64,000 nt of DNA from contig CAWJWO010000001.1 in the NCBI GenBank assembly GCA_963846585.1, positions 62,001 through 126,000 of the forward strand. Direction: 5' to 3'. The stretch's first letter is position 1; the number at the start of each line of letters is the position of its first letter. This document shows, in pieces, positions 45,337 through 55,700 of the stretch. The notes below the pieces were generated by a model that saw only the letters and a program-made list of their open reading frames with translations, did no database searches and was not told where the DNA came from. The DNA comes from JAAUTT01 sp963846585 (lineage in GTDB: Bacteria > Bacteroidota > Bacteroidia > Bacteroidales > JAAUTT01). The position numbers and the translations under genes are program-made.

Positions 45337-46293
45337 ATGAGTAATGCAATTGTTAATACAAATTTCATGTTTCATGGCCAAAAGAGTCTTTACCAGGGGA
45401 AAGTAAGGGATGTATATAATATTAACAACGAGTACCTTATAATGATTGCTACAGACCGTATTTCGGCCTTCGATATAGTTTTGCCGAAAGGCATTCCTTA
45501 TAAAGGACAAGTTTTGAACCAAATTGCATCCAAATTTCTCGATGCCACAAGTGACATTGTTCCTAATTGGAAACTGTCATGCCCTGATCCAATGGTAACT
45601 ATAGGACAAAAAGCCGATCCTATAAAAGTTGAAATGGTGATAAGAGGATATCTTACCGGACATGCATGGCGGGAATATAAGCTTGGCAATCGTGTATTGT
45701 GTGGAATTCGCCTGCCTGAAGGAATGCGGGAAAATGAAAAATTCCCTTATCCCATAATTACTCCCACTACTAAAGCAGTTGAAGGTCACGATCAGGATAT
45801 TACTAATGAGGAAATAATCAATTTAGGCCTTGTTTCTAAAACTGATTACTCTTTAATCGAAAAATATACATATGAATTGTTTGAAAGAGGCACACAAATT
45901 GCCTCAAAAATGGGATTGATCCTTGTTGACACTAAATACGAATTTGGTAAAATTGGCGATAAAATTATTTTAATAGATGAAATTCACACACCCGATTCCT
46001 CAAGGTATTTCTATGCTGAAGGATATAAAAGCCGATTGGAAAAAGGGGAACCTCAAAAACAGTTATCTAAAGAATTTGTACGGCAATGGCTTATTGAACA
46101 TGATTTTATGAATATGGAAAATCAGATAATGCCGGATATTCCTGAATCTTTTGTAAGTGAAGTTTCAGAACGTTATATTGAACTTTATGAAAAAATTACA
46201 GGAGAAAAATTTTTGAGAGCTGACTCCGATAATACCCTCTGCAGAATTGAAAATAACATTGTAAAATACATGGAAAATAATGTGCAAATTTGA
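45337..46293 (+). CDS. purC: Phosphoribosylaminoimidazole-succinocarboxamide synthase
   Basis: Step of purine synthesis joining CAIR and aspartate with ATP. A 318-residue SAICAR synthetase of the larger type: YQGKVRDVYNINNEYLIMIA (read as KVRDVYNINN, LIMIATDRISAFD), PKGIPYKGQVLNQIA, VIRGYLTGHAWREY, ITPTTKAVEGHDQDI, LILVDTKYEFGKIGD, IDEIHTPDSSRYF. The stop TGA lies in an 8-bp tandem array (TTTGAAAA) that also carries the start of the next gene. Confidence 0.96.
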   Translation: MSNAIVNTNFMFHGQKSLYQGKVRDVYNINNEYLIMIATDRISAFDIVLPKGIPYKGQVLNQIASKFLDATSDIVPNWKLSCPDPMVTIGQKADPIKVEMVIRGYLTGHAWREYKLGNRVLCGIRLPEGMRENEKFPYPIITPTTKAVEGHDQDITNEEIINLGLVSKTDYSLIEKYTYELFERGTQIASKMGLILVDTKYEFGKIGDKIILIDEIHTPDSSRYFYAEGYKSRLEKGEPQKQLSKEFVRQWLIEHDFMNMENQIMPDIPESFVSEVSERYIELYEKITGEKFLRADSDNTLCRIENNIVKYMENNVQI

Positions 46294-46313
46294 AAATTTG
46301 AAAATTTGAAAAT
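46285..46313. repeat. 8-bp tandem array (TTTGAAAA) bridging purC stop and LysM start
   Basis: Three units of TTTGAAAA follow CAAA. The first contains the purC stop TGA (46291-46293), and the last gives the A of the next start ATG at 46312. Same 8-mer as the 31775-31810 array in reverse orientation. Confidence 0.85.
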
Positions 46314-48045
46314 GCGCTATCGATTTTTTTTACTAAGCCTTCTTATTATTATTCCGGTTAGTGTTAATGGGCAGGTTAATGATGGTAATGAAATAATTGT
46401 TAAAATTTCTCAGAATAAAACTATAATTAACGGCGTAACCTATTACCTGCACCCTGTGAAAAAAGGTGAAAATCTTTATAGGATTAGCCTTGCATACGGT
46501 GTTAAACAAGATGTAATAATATCCATGAACCCTGATATTGCATCCGGTAATATTAAAGAAGGCCAGATATTAAAAATTCCTGCATCCTCAAATGAAATTG
46601 CTACCCAAACTGACAACTATAAACAAAATTACACTAAGTATAAAGTTAGACGCCATGATACTGAATTCTCAATTGCAAAAAAACACTCAGTTTCCCTCGA
46701 AGATTTAAATCTGGCAAATCCTTCAGCCAATCTTTTGGAATTGAAAACAGGCCAGGTTATTTATATTCCTGAAATCAAAAGAATTGAAGTAACACAAAAA
46801 ACAGTTAATTCTGTTAAAGATTCAACAATAGTTTTAACTCAGGAAAAACCTGACATTCCCTGCAATAATTATGTAAATAAAAACAATACTATATGTATTG
46901 CCTTGCTAATCCCTTTTTTCCTTGATGAAAATCAGTCACATTTTGGTATTGATTCATTGATGGAACAATCAGAACAGGATAAAAAAGCTGATGAAGCAAA
47001 CGATAAATATAAACGTTCATTAAATTTTATTGAATTTTACCAGGGTGCACTTTTGGCAATTGACTCACTTAGAAAAACCGGCATAAAAATAAGATTATAC
47101 ACATATGATGCCGGACGCGATACTACTTTAATAAACAAAATTCTAAATAAACCTGAGATGAAACAAATGGACCTTGTTATCGGGCCATTTTATGCAGATG
47201 CCGTTGAACAGGTTGGAAAGTTCGCACTTTCAAATAAAATAAAAATGATATCTCCCGTATGGAATAACTGTTCACTTTTAAAATCGAACCCGTACCTTTT
47301 TGAAGTTATTCCGGACAACAATGAATATGTTGATAATATTTTAAAATATATTTCAACAATCCCCAATAAAAATATTATACTGGTAAATTGTAATAATATT
47401 TATGATAAGCCGGTTACTGCATTGTTTATTGAAAAACTTGATCAGCAATTTGCGGGCAAATATGAAGTATATCAGTATAATGAAAATGAAAATCCTATAA
47501 ATTCTTTAATTTCTAATAAAAATACAAATATTGTAATACTGCCTACTGAAGATGAAGGAATAGCCAGTAATATTCTAAGGATGCTGTATCTTATAGCTAA
47601 TAAAGATTCCATAAAAGTTTTTGGGTTGCCGGTAGTCCTGAAATGGAAAAATGTGGAAATGGAATATTTGCATAATCTGGAATTCCACTTCTGCAGCTCA
47701 TTCTATCTTGATTATATAAATAATAAGGAATTAATAAATTTTTTATCAAAATATGAAAAATTAAATTTTACTCAACCATATTATCATACACGCGAAAATT
47801 ATCCTTATTTGCTTTATAAAGAAGGCTATAATTTTGGCTACCTGGGATATGACGTTACATTTTATTTCCTTTCTGCTTTATATAAGTATGGCCCGGCATT
47901 CGAAAATTATCTCCAAAATCAAAATGTCCGATTAGTACATTCCAACTTTAATTTTGAAAGGGTTTCTGATGAAGGTGGATACATTAATAAAGGCGTAAAT
48001 ATTATTAAATTTACTCAGGATTATCATTTAATGAAAGTAAATTAG
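46312..48045 (+). CDS. LysM-domain protein with periplasmic-binding (LpoA-like) domain
   Basis: About 577 residues from ATG 46312 (MRYRFFLLSLLIIIPVSVNG, signal peptide). Two LysM domains, HPVKKGENLYRISLAYGV and YKVRRHDTEFSIAKKH, bind peptidoglycan. After a linker, residues about 195-570 are a type I periplasmic-binding fold: ICIALLIPFFLDENQ, FYQGALLAIDSLRKTGIKI, IGPFYADAVEQVGKFA and MISPVWNN. This layout is common in Bacteroidota and is thought to relate to cell wall synthesis control. The ligand is not known. The start is 18 bp after the purC stop. Confidence 0.87.
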   Translation: MRYRFFLLSLLIIIPVSVNGQVNDGNEIIVKISQNKTIINGVTYYLHPVKKGENLYRISLAYGVKQDVIISMNPDIASGNIKEGQILKIPASSNEIATQTDNYKQNYTKYKVRRHDTEFSIAKKHSVSLEDLNLANPSANLLELKTGQVIYIPEIKRIEVTQKTVNSVKDSTIVLTQEKPDIPCNNYVNKNNTICIALLIPFFLDENQSHFGIDSLMEQSEQDKKADEANDKYKRSLNFIEFYQGALLAIDSLRKTGIKIRLYTYDAGRDTTLINKILNKPEMKQMDLVIGPFYADAVEQVGKFALSNKIKMISPVWNNCSLLKSNPYLFEVIPDNNEYVDNILKYISTIPNKNIILVNCNNIYDKPVTALFIEKLDQQFAGKYEVYQYNENENPINSLISNKNTNIVILPTEDEGIASNILRMLYLIANKDSIKVFGLPVVLKWKNVEMEYLHNLEFHFCSSFYLDYINNKELINFLSKYEKLNFTQPYYHTRENYPYLLYKEGYNFGYLGYDVTFYFLSALYKYGPAFENYLQNQNVRLVHSNFNFERVSDEGGYINKGVNIIKFTQDYHLMKVN

Positions 48046-48066
48046 AATTTTTTATTAATTAATTAT

Positions 48067-48095
48067 TGTCTTGGTTCCTGGTTCTTGGTTCATGG
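48067..48095. repeat. Heptad array (CTTGGTT)
   Basis: CTTGGTT/CCTGGTT/CTTGGTTC units sit between the LysM gene and the YitT gene, 23 bp before the YitT start. On the plus strand the pyrimidine-rich face is presented, opposite to most arrays. Confidence 0.8.
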
Positions 48096-48117
48096 ATCTA
48101 ATAAATATTATTTTAGG

Positions 48118-49014
48118 ATGATTTTTAAAATAAATACAAAACACTGGTTGTGGAATTATGCATTACTTGTACCCGGAGCATTTATCCTTGCCATGGGGTA
48201 TGTTTTGTTCATTACTCCTTATAAAATTGTTCCGGGAGGCATTTATGGCATAAGCATTATTATTCATTATCTTTCTAAAGGTGTATTTTCATTCGCTCCA
48301 AATGGACTACCGGTTGGATTGATGGGTTTTATTCTCGATCTCCCGATTACTTTTGTAGGAATAAAAATTCTGGGACCTAATTTTGGCATAAAAAATTTTA
48401 TCGGATTAGGTTTAACCTCTGTATTTATTGATTCGGGAACATTATTCTGGGGATATAACCCTTTGGTAACTAACGACCCTTTATTATCGTCAATTTTTGG
48501 AGGCGTTCTTTTTGGAATTGGATTAGGTTTGATTTTCAAATCAAAAGGAGCAACCGGTGGAACTGATACTATTGCAATGATTATAGCCAGGCACACCCGT
48601 GCACCATTAGGACAATTACTTATTTATGTCGATTCAGTAGTTGTCCTGCTAGGCTTGGTTGCGTTTGGCGATTGGAAAATTCCTTTATACTCCTGGATTG
48701 TAATTTTTATTACGGGAAAAGTTATTGACGGAGTAATGCAGGGATTTAATTATGAAAAAACAGTCATCATTATTTCCGAACATTATGAAGAAATAAGGAA
48801 AAAAATTTTATTCGACCTTGACCGTGGCGGGACATATTTCCTTGGAGAAGGCATGTATGAAGGAAAGCCCAAAAAGATAATTTATACAAATATAAGCCGT
48901 CGTGAATTGAGCACTTTAATAGATTATATAAAGGAAATTGATCCAAATGCTTTTTTAACTGTTATGGATGCAAATGAAATTATTGGGCATGGGTTTAAGC
49001 CGATGAAAGAATGA
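48118..49014 (+). CDS. YitT family membrane protein
   Basis: 298 residues from ATG 48118; an upstream in-frame start at 48085 falls in the array. There are five or six TM segments (ALLVPGAFILAMGYVLFI, IYGISIIIHYL, IVFGVLFGIGLGLIF-like GGVLFGIGLGLIF, KGATGGTDTIAMIIARH). The C-terminal cytoplasmic DUF2179 domain has TVIIISEHYEEIRKKI, LFDLDRGGTYFLGEGMYEGK (20 residues) and VMDANEIIGHGF. Role unknown, perhaps small-molecule transport. The stop is followed almost at once by a heptad array. Confidence 0.9.
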   Translation: MIFKINTKHWLWNYALLVPGAFILAMGYVLFITPYKIVPGGIYGISIIIHYLSKGVFSFAPNGLPVGLMGFILDLPITFVGIKILGPNFGIKNFIGLGLTSVFIDSGTLFWGYNPLVTNDPLLSSIFGGVLFGIGLGLIFKSKGATGGTDTIAMIIARHTRAPLGQLLIYVDSVVVLLGLVAFGDWKIPLYSWIVIFITGKVIDGVMQGFNYEKTVIIISEHYEEIRKKILFDLDRGGTYFLGEGMYEGKPKKIIYTNISRRELSTLIDYIKEIDPNAFLTVMDANEIIGHGFKPMKE

Positions 49015-49017
49015 TAA

Positions 49018-49269
49018 ATGGAGCCAGGAACCAGGATTCAAGAGCCAAGAACCAAGAACCAGGAACCAAGACTGGTGCGAAAGACAGAAGACAGAAGGCA
49101 GAAGGCAGAAGGCAGAAGGCAGAAGACAGTAAACAGATAAAAGATAAAATGTATATCACATAAAAGAATAAACGAATAAACCTTATAAACTTTATTAACT
49201 TTATAAAAAACTTTAATATAGGAACTGAAATCCTGGCTCCTGGCTCTTGGTTCTTGGTTCTTGGTTCTA
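49018..49269. repeat. Paired heptad arrays forming a possible long hairpin
   Basis: The array 49018-49068 has GAACCAA/GAACCAG/GAGCCAA units. After 49078 come AGACAGA and AGGCAGA units to 49132, then AAAGATA. The right arm 49229-49269 reads CCTGGCT/CTTGGTT, complementary to the left arm. It starts 4 bp after the YitT stop and ends at TTCTATTTTAAA before the TonB receptor start. Confidence 0.9.
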
Positions 49270-49295
49270 TTTTAAACCCCCTAACAATAAACCTA

Positions 49296-51335
49296 ATGAC
49301 CAGAAATAACAATTATATACGAACAGTAAATTTCCGCAGATGGACAAGAAAATCGTTTGCAATATTTAACAGCCTTCACATTGTTATAAAAATATGTGTT
49401 GTAAGTGTGGCATATTCATTGTTAAGACCTTGCCAGCCTGCAACAGCACAGGTCGATTCCTCAAAAATTAGTAAAACAACAGAACTGGAAGAAATTGAAG
49501 TAAGCGGACAAAGGGAACCGGTAATAGCCTCACAGGTATCAAGAATAGTTACAGTAATTTCAAAAAATGAAATTGAGCAGGCTCCATACATTAATGTAAA
49601 CGACCTCCTGAGACTGGTTCCTCAGGTTGATATCCATCAAAGGGGCCCCAACGGTGCACAGGCTGATATTTCAATTGAAGGAGGAACATTTGATGAAACT
49701 CTTATACTGCTCAATGGCATTAATATTACCAATCCGCAGACCGGTCACTACAATCTTGTACTACCCCTGGATATTGAAAGTATCGGCCGCGTTGAAGTTC
49801 TAAAAGGTCCGGCCTCTCGTGTATATGGAACTAATGCCTTTTGCGGTGCAGTAAATTTTATAACAGGGCTGGATACGGTTAATTACGCAAAAGCATCTTT
49901 GACAGGCGGCGATTTCGGGCTTTGGCGTGAGTCATTAACTGCCAATTTACATTCAAATCATTTTACCAATTTTATTTCTGTTTCCGAGGGAAAGTCTGAT
50001 GGATACATTTATAATACTGATTATAAATATGGAAATTTATATTATACTGGTAAGGCAATTTATAATCAAGGTAGCCTTGCCATTCAAACAGGATATACCG
50101 ATAATGCTTATGGGGCAAATAATTTTTACGCGGTTTCCGCTGAATCTAATAATCAATTCGACCATACCACAACATATTTTGGAAGTATAACCGGTGAAAC
50201 AGGTAAAGTATTAAAAACCAAACCATATTTATACTGGCATAGGAATTATGATCATTATGAATTTATACGTCAGGATCCTGGTGTTTACCAAAATTTTCAT
50301 TTTACAGATGTATATGGCGCCGGCATTAATTCAACATATTTTAATCAATTAGGTAAAACATCACTGGGTATTGATTACAGAAATGAAATTATACATAGTA
50401 CTAACTTAGGATTAACAACCCCTGATTCTATAAGAGTTGCAAATGAGAATATTTATTATGATAAAATGGCATCAAGATATAATCTTAGCTTTTTTGCCGA
50501 ACACGTTGTAAATATTTCAAACTTATCAGTTGCTCTTGGTATAATGGCAAACTATAACAGCAAAATTGGCGGAATAAAATTTTATCCTGGTTCCGACATT
50601 AGTTATAAATTAAATAAGATTGTAAAAGTTTACACATCAGTAAATAATTCGCTAAGGTTACCGACATTCACTGATTTATATTATAACGGCCCTCAGGCAA
50701 AAGGAAATTCAACCCTGCAACCTGAACAGGCATGGACGTTTGAGTCAGGATTAAAGTTTATTAATGGAGCTTATTCAGGAAATATTACATATTTTAATCG
50801 CTGGGGCAAAAATATAATTGATTGGGTATTGGCTCCCAATAGTGGCGGTACATGGAATGCAATACAATATCCTTCACTAATTACAAGCGGTGTTGAAATT
50901 GCAGGAAATATATTCCCTCAATATGTATTTGGAAAGGATTACTTTATCGAACAAATTCATTTATCGTATTCATTTACTTCACTTAGTAAAAGTGCTGATT
51001 CCATCCGGTCAAATTATGCCCTGGACAATCTCAGGTACAAATTTGTTATTCAGGTAAACCATCGGATTATAAAAAACCTTGAAGCATCATGGCAGTTTTC
51101 ATATCAAAAACGCAACGGCAATTATGGCCAATATAATGCTAACTCTAACCCTGCTTGGACAATTCTGCCATATAATCCTTTCATGCTGCTTGACGGAAAA
51201 ATATCATATAAATTTAAATTCATAAAAATCTTTGCGGAAGCCACAAATATTTTAAATCAAAAGTACTTCGATATGGGTAACATACCCCAGCCGGGAAGAT
51301 GGTTCAAGGCTGGCCTTGAAGTTTGTATAAAATAG
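49296..51335 (+). CDS. TonB-dependent outer-membrane receptor
   Basis: An outer-membrane receptor of 679 residues from ATG 49296. The N-terminal part is a signal-like helix (VIKICVVSVAYSLLRPCQPA near residue 35) and a TonB-box-like EEIEVSGQREP. The plug domain follows: VTVISKNEIEQAPYINVNDL, RLVPQVDIHQRGPNGAQ, ISIEGGTFDETLILLNGINI, RVEVLKGPASRVYGTNAFCG. The rest is a beta-barrel ending in WFKAGLEVCIK with the C-terminal receptor motif FAEATNILNQKYFDMG. It resembles BtuB. There is no SusD partner, so substrate not assigned. Confidence 0.92.
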   Translation: MTRNNNYIRTVNFRRWTRKSFAIFNSLHIVIKICVVSVAYSLLRPCQPATAQVDSSKISKTTELEEIEVSGQREPVIASQVSRIVTVISKNEIEQAPYINVNDLLRLVPQVDIHQRGPNGAQADISIEGGTFDETLILLNGINITNPQTGHYNLVLPLDIESIGRVEVLKGPASRVYGTNAFCGAVNFITGLDTVNYAKASLTGGDFGLWRESLTANLHSNHFTNFISVSEGKSDGYIYNTDYKYGNLYYTGKAIYNQGSLAIQTGYTDNAYGANNFYAVSAESNNQFDHTTTYFGSITGETGKVLKTKPYLYWHRNYDHYEFIRQDPGVYQNFHFTDVYGAGINSTYFNQLGKTSLGIDYRNEIIHSTNLGLTTPDSIRVANENIYYDKMASRYNLSFFAEHVVNISNLSVALGIMANYNSKIGGIKFYPGSDISYKLNKIVKVYTSVNNSLRLPTFTDLYYNGPQAKGNSTLQPEQAWTFESGLKFINGAYSGNITYFNRWGKNIIDWVLAPNSGGTWNAIQYPSLITSGVEIAGNIFPQYVFGKDYFIEQIHLSYSFTSLSKSADSIRSNYALDNLRYKFVIQVNHRIIKNLEASWQFSYQKRNGNYGQYNANSNPAWTILPYNPFMLLDGKISYKFKFIKIFAEATNILNQKYFDMGNIPQPGRWFKAGLEVCIK

Positions 51336-51435
51336 TTGTTAGTTGTTTATAAGAATTATTAATTGTTACTAACTTTAAAATGAAATTGTTCTGAATAAAA
51401 ACATTATTTTCTAATTTTACTTCAAATAATCTATT

Positions 51436-51741
51436 ATGAAGTTGAAAAAAATCTGGTTTGCCATTTTGCCATTGTTAAAGAACAAATTCACCTTAACCTT
51501 AATATTGTTTATAGGATGGATTTCATTTTTCGATCAAAATAACATGATGGACAGAATCCAGAATATGAATCAATTACATCAATTGGAAAAAGACAGGATT
51601 TACTATATCAGTAAAATAAAAGAAGATTCTTCAAAATTAATTGAACTAAAAACCGATTCGAAGAACCTTGAGAAGTTTGCGCGTGAACAATATCTTATGA
51701 AGAAGGATAATGAGGATATATTCATTATCGTGGATAAATAG
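51436..51741 (+). CDS. DivIC/FtsB-like septum formation initiator
   Basis: A 101-residue protein with one TM helix (FTLTLILFIGWISFFDQ) followed by a coiled coil (IQNMNQLHQLEKDRIYYI, KEDSSKLIELKTDSKNLEK) and the end FAREQYLMKKDNEDIFIIVD, a hallmark of DivIC/FtsB, which links FtsL and FtsQ at the division site. The stop TAG is followed without gap by GACGTGG heptads. Confidence 0.88.
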   Translation: MKLKKIWFAILPLLKNKFTLTLILFIGWISFFDQNNMMDRIQNMNQLHQLEKDRIYYISKIKEDSSKLIELKTDSKNLEKFAREQYLMKKDNEDIFIIVDK

Positions 51742-51895
51742 TGACGTGGGACGTGGGACGTGGGACGTGAGACGTGAGACATGGGACGTGGGACTTGAAA
51801 AAAAAGACATGAAAAAGGACGTGAGACCTGAATATATTCTATGATTGAGATTCAGTTTCCACGTCGCATGTCTCACGTCTCATGTCCTTTTTCAT
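51742..51895. repeat. Paired heptad array (GGGACGT) with inverted partner
   Basis: Five GACGTGG/GACGTGA units start right after the divIC stop. After AAGACATGAAAAAGGACGTG, the right arm 51860-51895 (CACGTCGCATGTCTCACGTC) is complementary to units of the left arm. A long hairpin of about 150 bp is possible between the convergent divIC and ompH genes. Confidence 0.9.
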
Positions 51896-51925
51896 TTGTA
51901 CTGGTTACTTGTATAATTTGCACAT

Positions 51926-52525
51926 TTATTTTTTTCCGAATTCTTTTTTATAAGTGTCATTTAAACCTTTAATTACTTCTTTCGTAATATTATTAGTACT
52001 GTCGGCATATAGGATAGTACTATTTGCAAGAATATACTGATAACCCTTATCTTTATTATAAATTTTAAGGTAATTCATTATATTTTGTAAAAGTTTATGT
52101 TGATTTACCTGTAAGTCTTCATTAATTTCTGCCCTGTCTTTATCCTGAAGTTGATATAGAATCTGCTCCCTCGATCCTAATTCTTGCTGCAATTCCTGGG
52201 CATTGGATTGTGTAATAATGCCTTTTTGATATTTGCTTTTAAAATCGGCCTCATCTGCCTGTAATAACTTAGATTTAGTATTTAGTTCAGCTTCAAGTTG
52301 CCTTTGCTTAACTTCCAAAGATGATTTTAAATCTTTAGCCATTTCATAATTACTAATAATCGAATCAATTTCAACATACGCAATTTTGCCATTTGTTATT
52401 CCTGGTTTAGCTGATTCTGATCCATTTTTAAAAGATGAACTATTCTTTGATTTACTGCAAGATACAAAAATTAATATTAAAGTTGCAGTTAGCAAAACAC
52501 TGATTGTTAGGGTTATTCTTTTCAT
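51926..52525 (-). CDS. OmpH/Skp-family lipoprotein
   Basis: A 199-residue protein with a lipoprotein leader (TLILIFVSCSKSKN), then a coiled coil typical of Skp/OmpH: KIAYVEIDSIISNYEMAKDL, KQRQLEAELNTKSKLLQ, GIITQSNAQELQQELGSRE and YIL-type strand GYQYILANSTILYADS. OmpH is a periplasmic chaperone for outer-membrane proteins; lipid anchoring suggests membrane binding. It is divergent from nothing close: upstream are ATTGATT heptads. Confidence 0.9.
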   Translation of the reverse strand: MKRITLTISVLLTATLILIFVSCSKSKNSSSFKNGSESAKPGITNGKIAYVEIDSIISNYEMAKDLKSSLEVKQRQLEAELNTKSKLLQADEADFKSKYQKGIITQSNAQELQQELGSREQILYQLQDKDRAEINEDLQVNQHKLLQNIMNYLKIYNKDKGYQYILANSTILYADSTNNITKEVIKGLNDTYKKEFGKK

Positions 52526-52570
52526 GAAATTATGTTTAAAATTTAATTTTTCTTATACCATGACAAATAT

Positions 52571-52717
52571 AGTAATTGATTATTGATTATTGATTATTGA
52601 AAATTGAATATTGATTATTGATTATTAGTATTATGTCTATAGTTGTGGACTTAAGGCCTTATTATTTTTATGTCCATTTCTTAGGTTTGTTCTCTTGGCT
52701 CTTGGTTCTTGGCTCTA
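52571..52717. repeat. Heptad arrays (ATTGATT; CTTGGCT)
   Basis: Six or so ATTGATT/ATTGAAA units at 52571-52627 and CTTGGCT/CTTGGTT units at 52689-52717. The second block ends 2 bp before the stop codon (52720) of the giant PKD gene on the minus strand; its sense reading is AGAGCCAAG. Confidence 0.85.
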
Positions 52718-52719
52718 AA

Positions 52720-55700
52720 TTATTTTAACAACGTTACGTTTCCAGCCAGATTAAATGCCTGTCCATTCATAAATTTACCCTTCGCAATCCAGACATACAC
52801 ATCACCCTTACATAATTTTTCATTATAATACCCATCCCAACCTATGGTTAAATCATTTGTCTGAAATAGTTTTTCTCCCCATCTGTCATATATTTCAAGA
52901 TTATATTCAATAACATCTTGTGAAACAGGGCGAAATATTGAGTTGTCAACTGTCTTGACTGTCGGGTCGTATTTACCACCATTAGGTCCGGTAGTACTGG
53001 GAACGAATACGTTTGGAAATATTATTTTCCCGCCTGATATTACGTCAACGGCATTTACCTTAATGAGAGAATCAATACAATTATATTCTGTCCAAACCTT
53101 AAGGCTGACAGTTTTTTCACCTGGAAACTGGTAATCATGGACTGGATTTGTTTCTGCAGAAGTGATACTATCCCCAAAGTTCCAAAAGTACTGTACACCC
53201 AGTTTACAGCTATTATAAAATGATACCTGGGCGGGTGATGATGCATATGTACTTGGCAGCTCAACCACCGTATCATTAATTGTAAATTGTACCTTTGGCA
53301 AAGGGTACACCTCCACTTCCTGGGAAAGTGCATCACTGCCCCCATCTCCTGTAACAGTTAGTTGTACCAGGTGCAGGCCGGGATATTTGTAAATATGTGA
53401 AGGATTCTCAACGTCGGAAGTCAAACTATCGCCAAAATTCCAGTTCCATTGTGTTGCCCAGGTGGATTGATCTGTAAAGTTAATTGCTAATCCAAGGCAA
53501 ACGTTCGATGACATATCGAAAGCCGCGATGGGAACCGGTGGTACCACTGTTATCAATTTGAAGGCTGAGTCACTGCAATTGTTACTCCATACTTTAAGCT
53601 CAATGTTATATTGTCCCCATGTTACGTATGTGTGGCCAGAAGGATTACTTACGGTTTCTGTTGTACCATCCTTAAAATTCCAGAAATAATTCCAGTTACC
53701 GGTATTGGTTTCATTTACAATATTAACAGTAGATGCCGGAAAATCAAGCTTTAAAGGCAAGGCACTGAATGCAGCAACAGGTTGCGGATAAACTGTTACT
53801 TTCCGAGAAGACGAATCAACACATCCAAAACCAGAATAACTCACCAGTTTAACGGTAAAAGTAGTATCCTCCACGCCAAGATTAAAAAAATCGTGAACAG
53901 GCTCGGTTAAGTTACTGGTTACGCCATCACCAAAATTCCACAAATATGTTGAACCTCTCTGTGTGAGGTTTCTGAATTTTACCAATACTGTACTGCAATT
54001 TGCCGTATCAGGTTCAAATCCTGAAATAACCCCCGGATACACATTTATTTTCTGTGATGCACTGTCGGTACAGTTAAAATTTGTTGTAACCCCAAGTACC
54101 AAAAGGTATGATGCATTGTTTGAAGTTAAATTGTTATATGTGTGGTTAAAGTTAGAGAGGTTAAGCGTGGTTGTATCAGTTCCATCTCCAAAATTCCATA
54201 AATAAGAATTGCCGGCTTGGGTTAAATTATTAATCGATAGCTGAAATGGCGGACAACTGATTGAATTCTGGACATTAAACAAGGCTTTTGGTTTAGGATA
54301 TACTGTTACCTGTTTGGTTATACTGTTTGTACAATTAAATTCTGAAGTTGCGACAAGTGTAACGTTATATATAGAATCTGCATTACTATAATCAGTAAAT
54401 ATGTGGGAAGGGTTTTTAAAGATCGAAGTACCCAAATCACCAAAGTACCAGTCATACCTTTGGGCAAACTGTGAAGTGTTTGTAAAATCAATTGTCAGGG
54501 GATGGCATCCTTTCAAAGTATCCCCGGTAAAATTTGCAGTTACCTGCGAATATACCTGGATTGATTTTGTCATTGTACTCGGACAGTTTCCATTATATGT
54601 AACTGTAAGTGAAGGATTAACAGTAAGTACGCCACCGGCCTGATTTTGAAATGATTGAGTAATGGTATGTGCAGGATCATTATTAACTGTACCATTGTCA
54701 TAAACCCAATGAAATTCGTTAGCTCCCGGAGATGATGTATCGGTAAAAGTAATTGTTAACGGAGAACATCCGTCTGGCTGATCAATTGAAAAATCGGCTT
54801 TAACAAAAGGATCAACCGTAATTAAAGTGGAATCAATGCTGTAACAATTATACTGAGAATAAGCATAAAGCCTGGTAGTATATACTTTCTGAAGAGTAGA
54901 AGAAGGATCTGGATGCACAAACATGTGCGATACTTTAGTTTCATCTGATGATCCCCCGTCTCCAAAATCCCAGTCATAATGAGTTGGAACCTGCGCTGGT
55001 CCTGATGTATTTATGAAATTGATTGTTACTGAATCGCATCCTCCGTTAATGTTGCCCTGAGTTGTAAAATCAGAAACTACCTCAGGGTAAACTATTAAAC
55101 TTCGTATAATAGTATCCTGACAGGCTGGTATGTGATTTTCAACTATTAAACTTAAGTTATATGTAACAGGCGCATTGGTTTTATTTGTATAAATATGTTT
55201 AAATGATGAATCTGCATTATTATCCCCTGTACCGTCACCATAATTCCATATATATTGTTTTATCCCCCCCATGGAACCATTTGTAATAGTAACTGTATCG
55301 GGTGAACATCCTGTAGGTTTATTAATTGCATCTTCTGCTGATAAATATGGATAAACGGTTATTGGTTGTGTTACTGAATCCTTGCAGTTATATTCTGATA
55401 TTGCAGTCATTTTAACCTGGTAAATTATATCATTCTTACCGGTGTTATTAAATACATGTGTCGGGTTTTGCATCACAGATGTTGACCCGTCATTAAAATC
55501 CCAGATGAAATTTACCGCTACAGGAACAGGGCTAGACAGGTTAGTAAAATCAACCGTTAAAGGATTACAGCCATTGTAATTATTAGCACTATAATTAGCT
55601 GATATTTCAGGATAAAGAGTAATATTCCTTGAAAGAGTGGCTGTGCACGTTCCGCTTATGTCCGTCAATGTAAGTGTCACGGTAGTGTTAATCTCATTAT

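Noticed and set aside
48085..48117. Upstream start for the YitT gene
   Set aside because: It would translate the CTTGGTT array; ATG 48118 gives the family's N-terminus.
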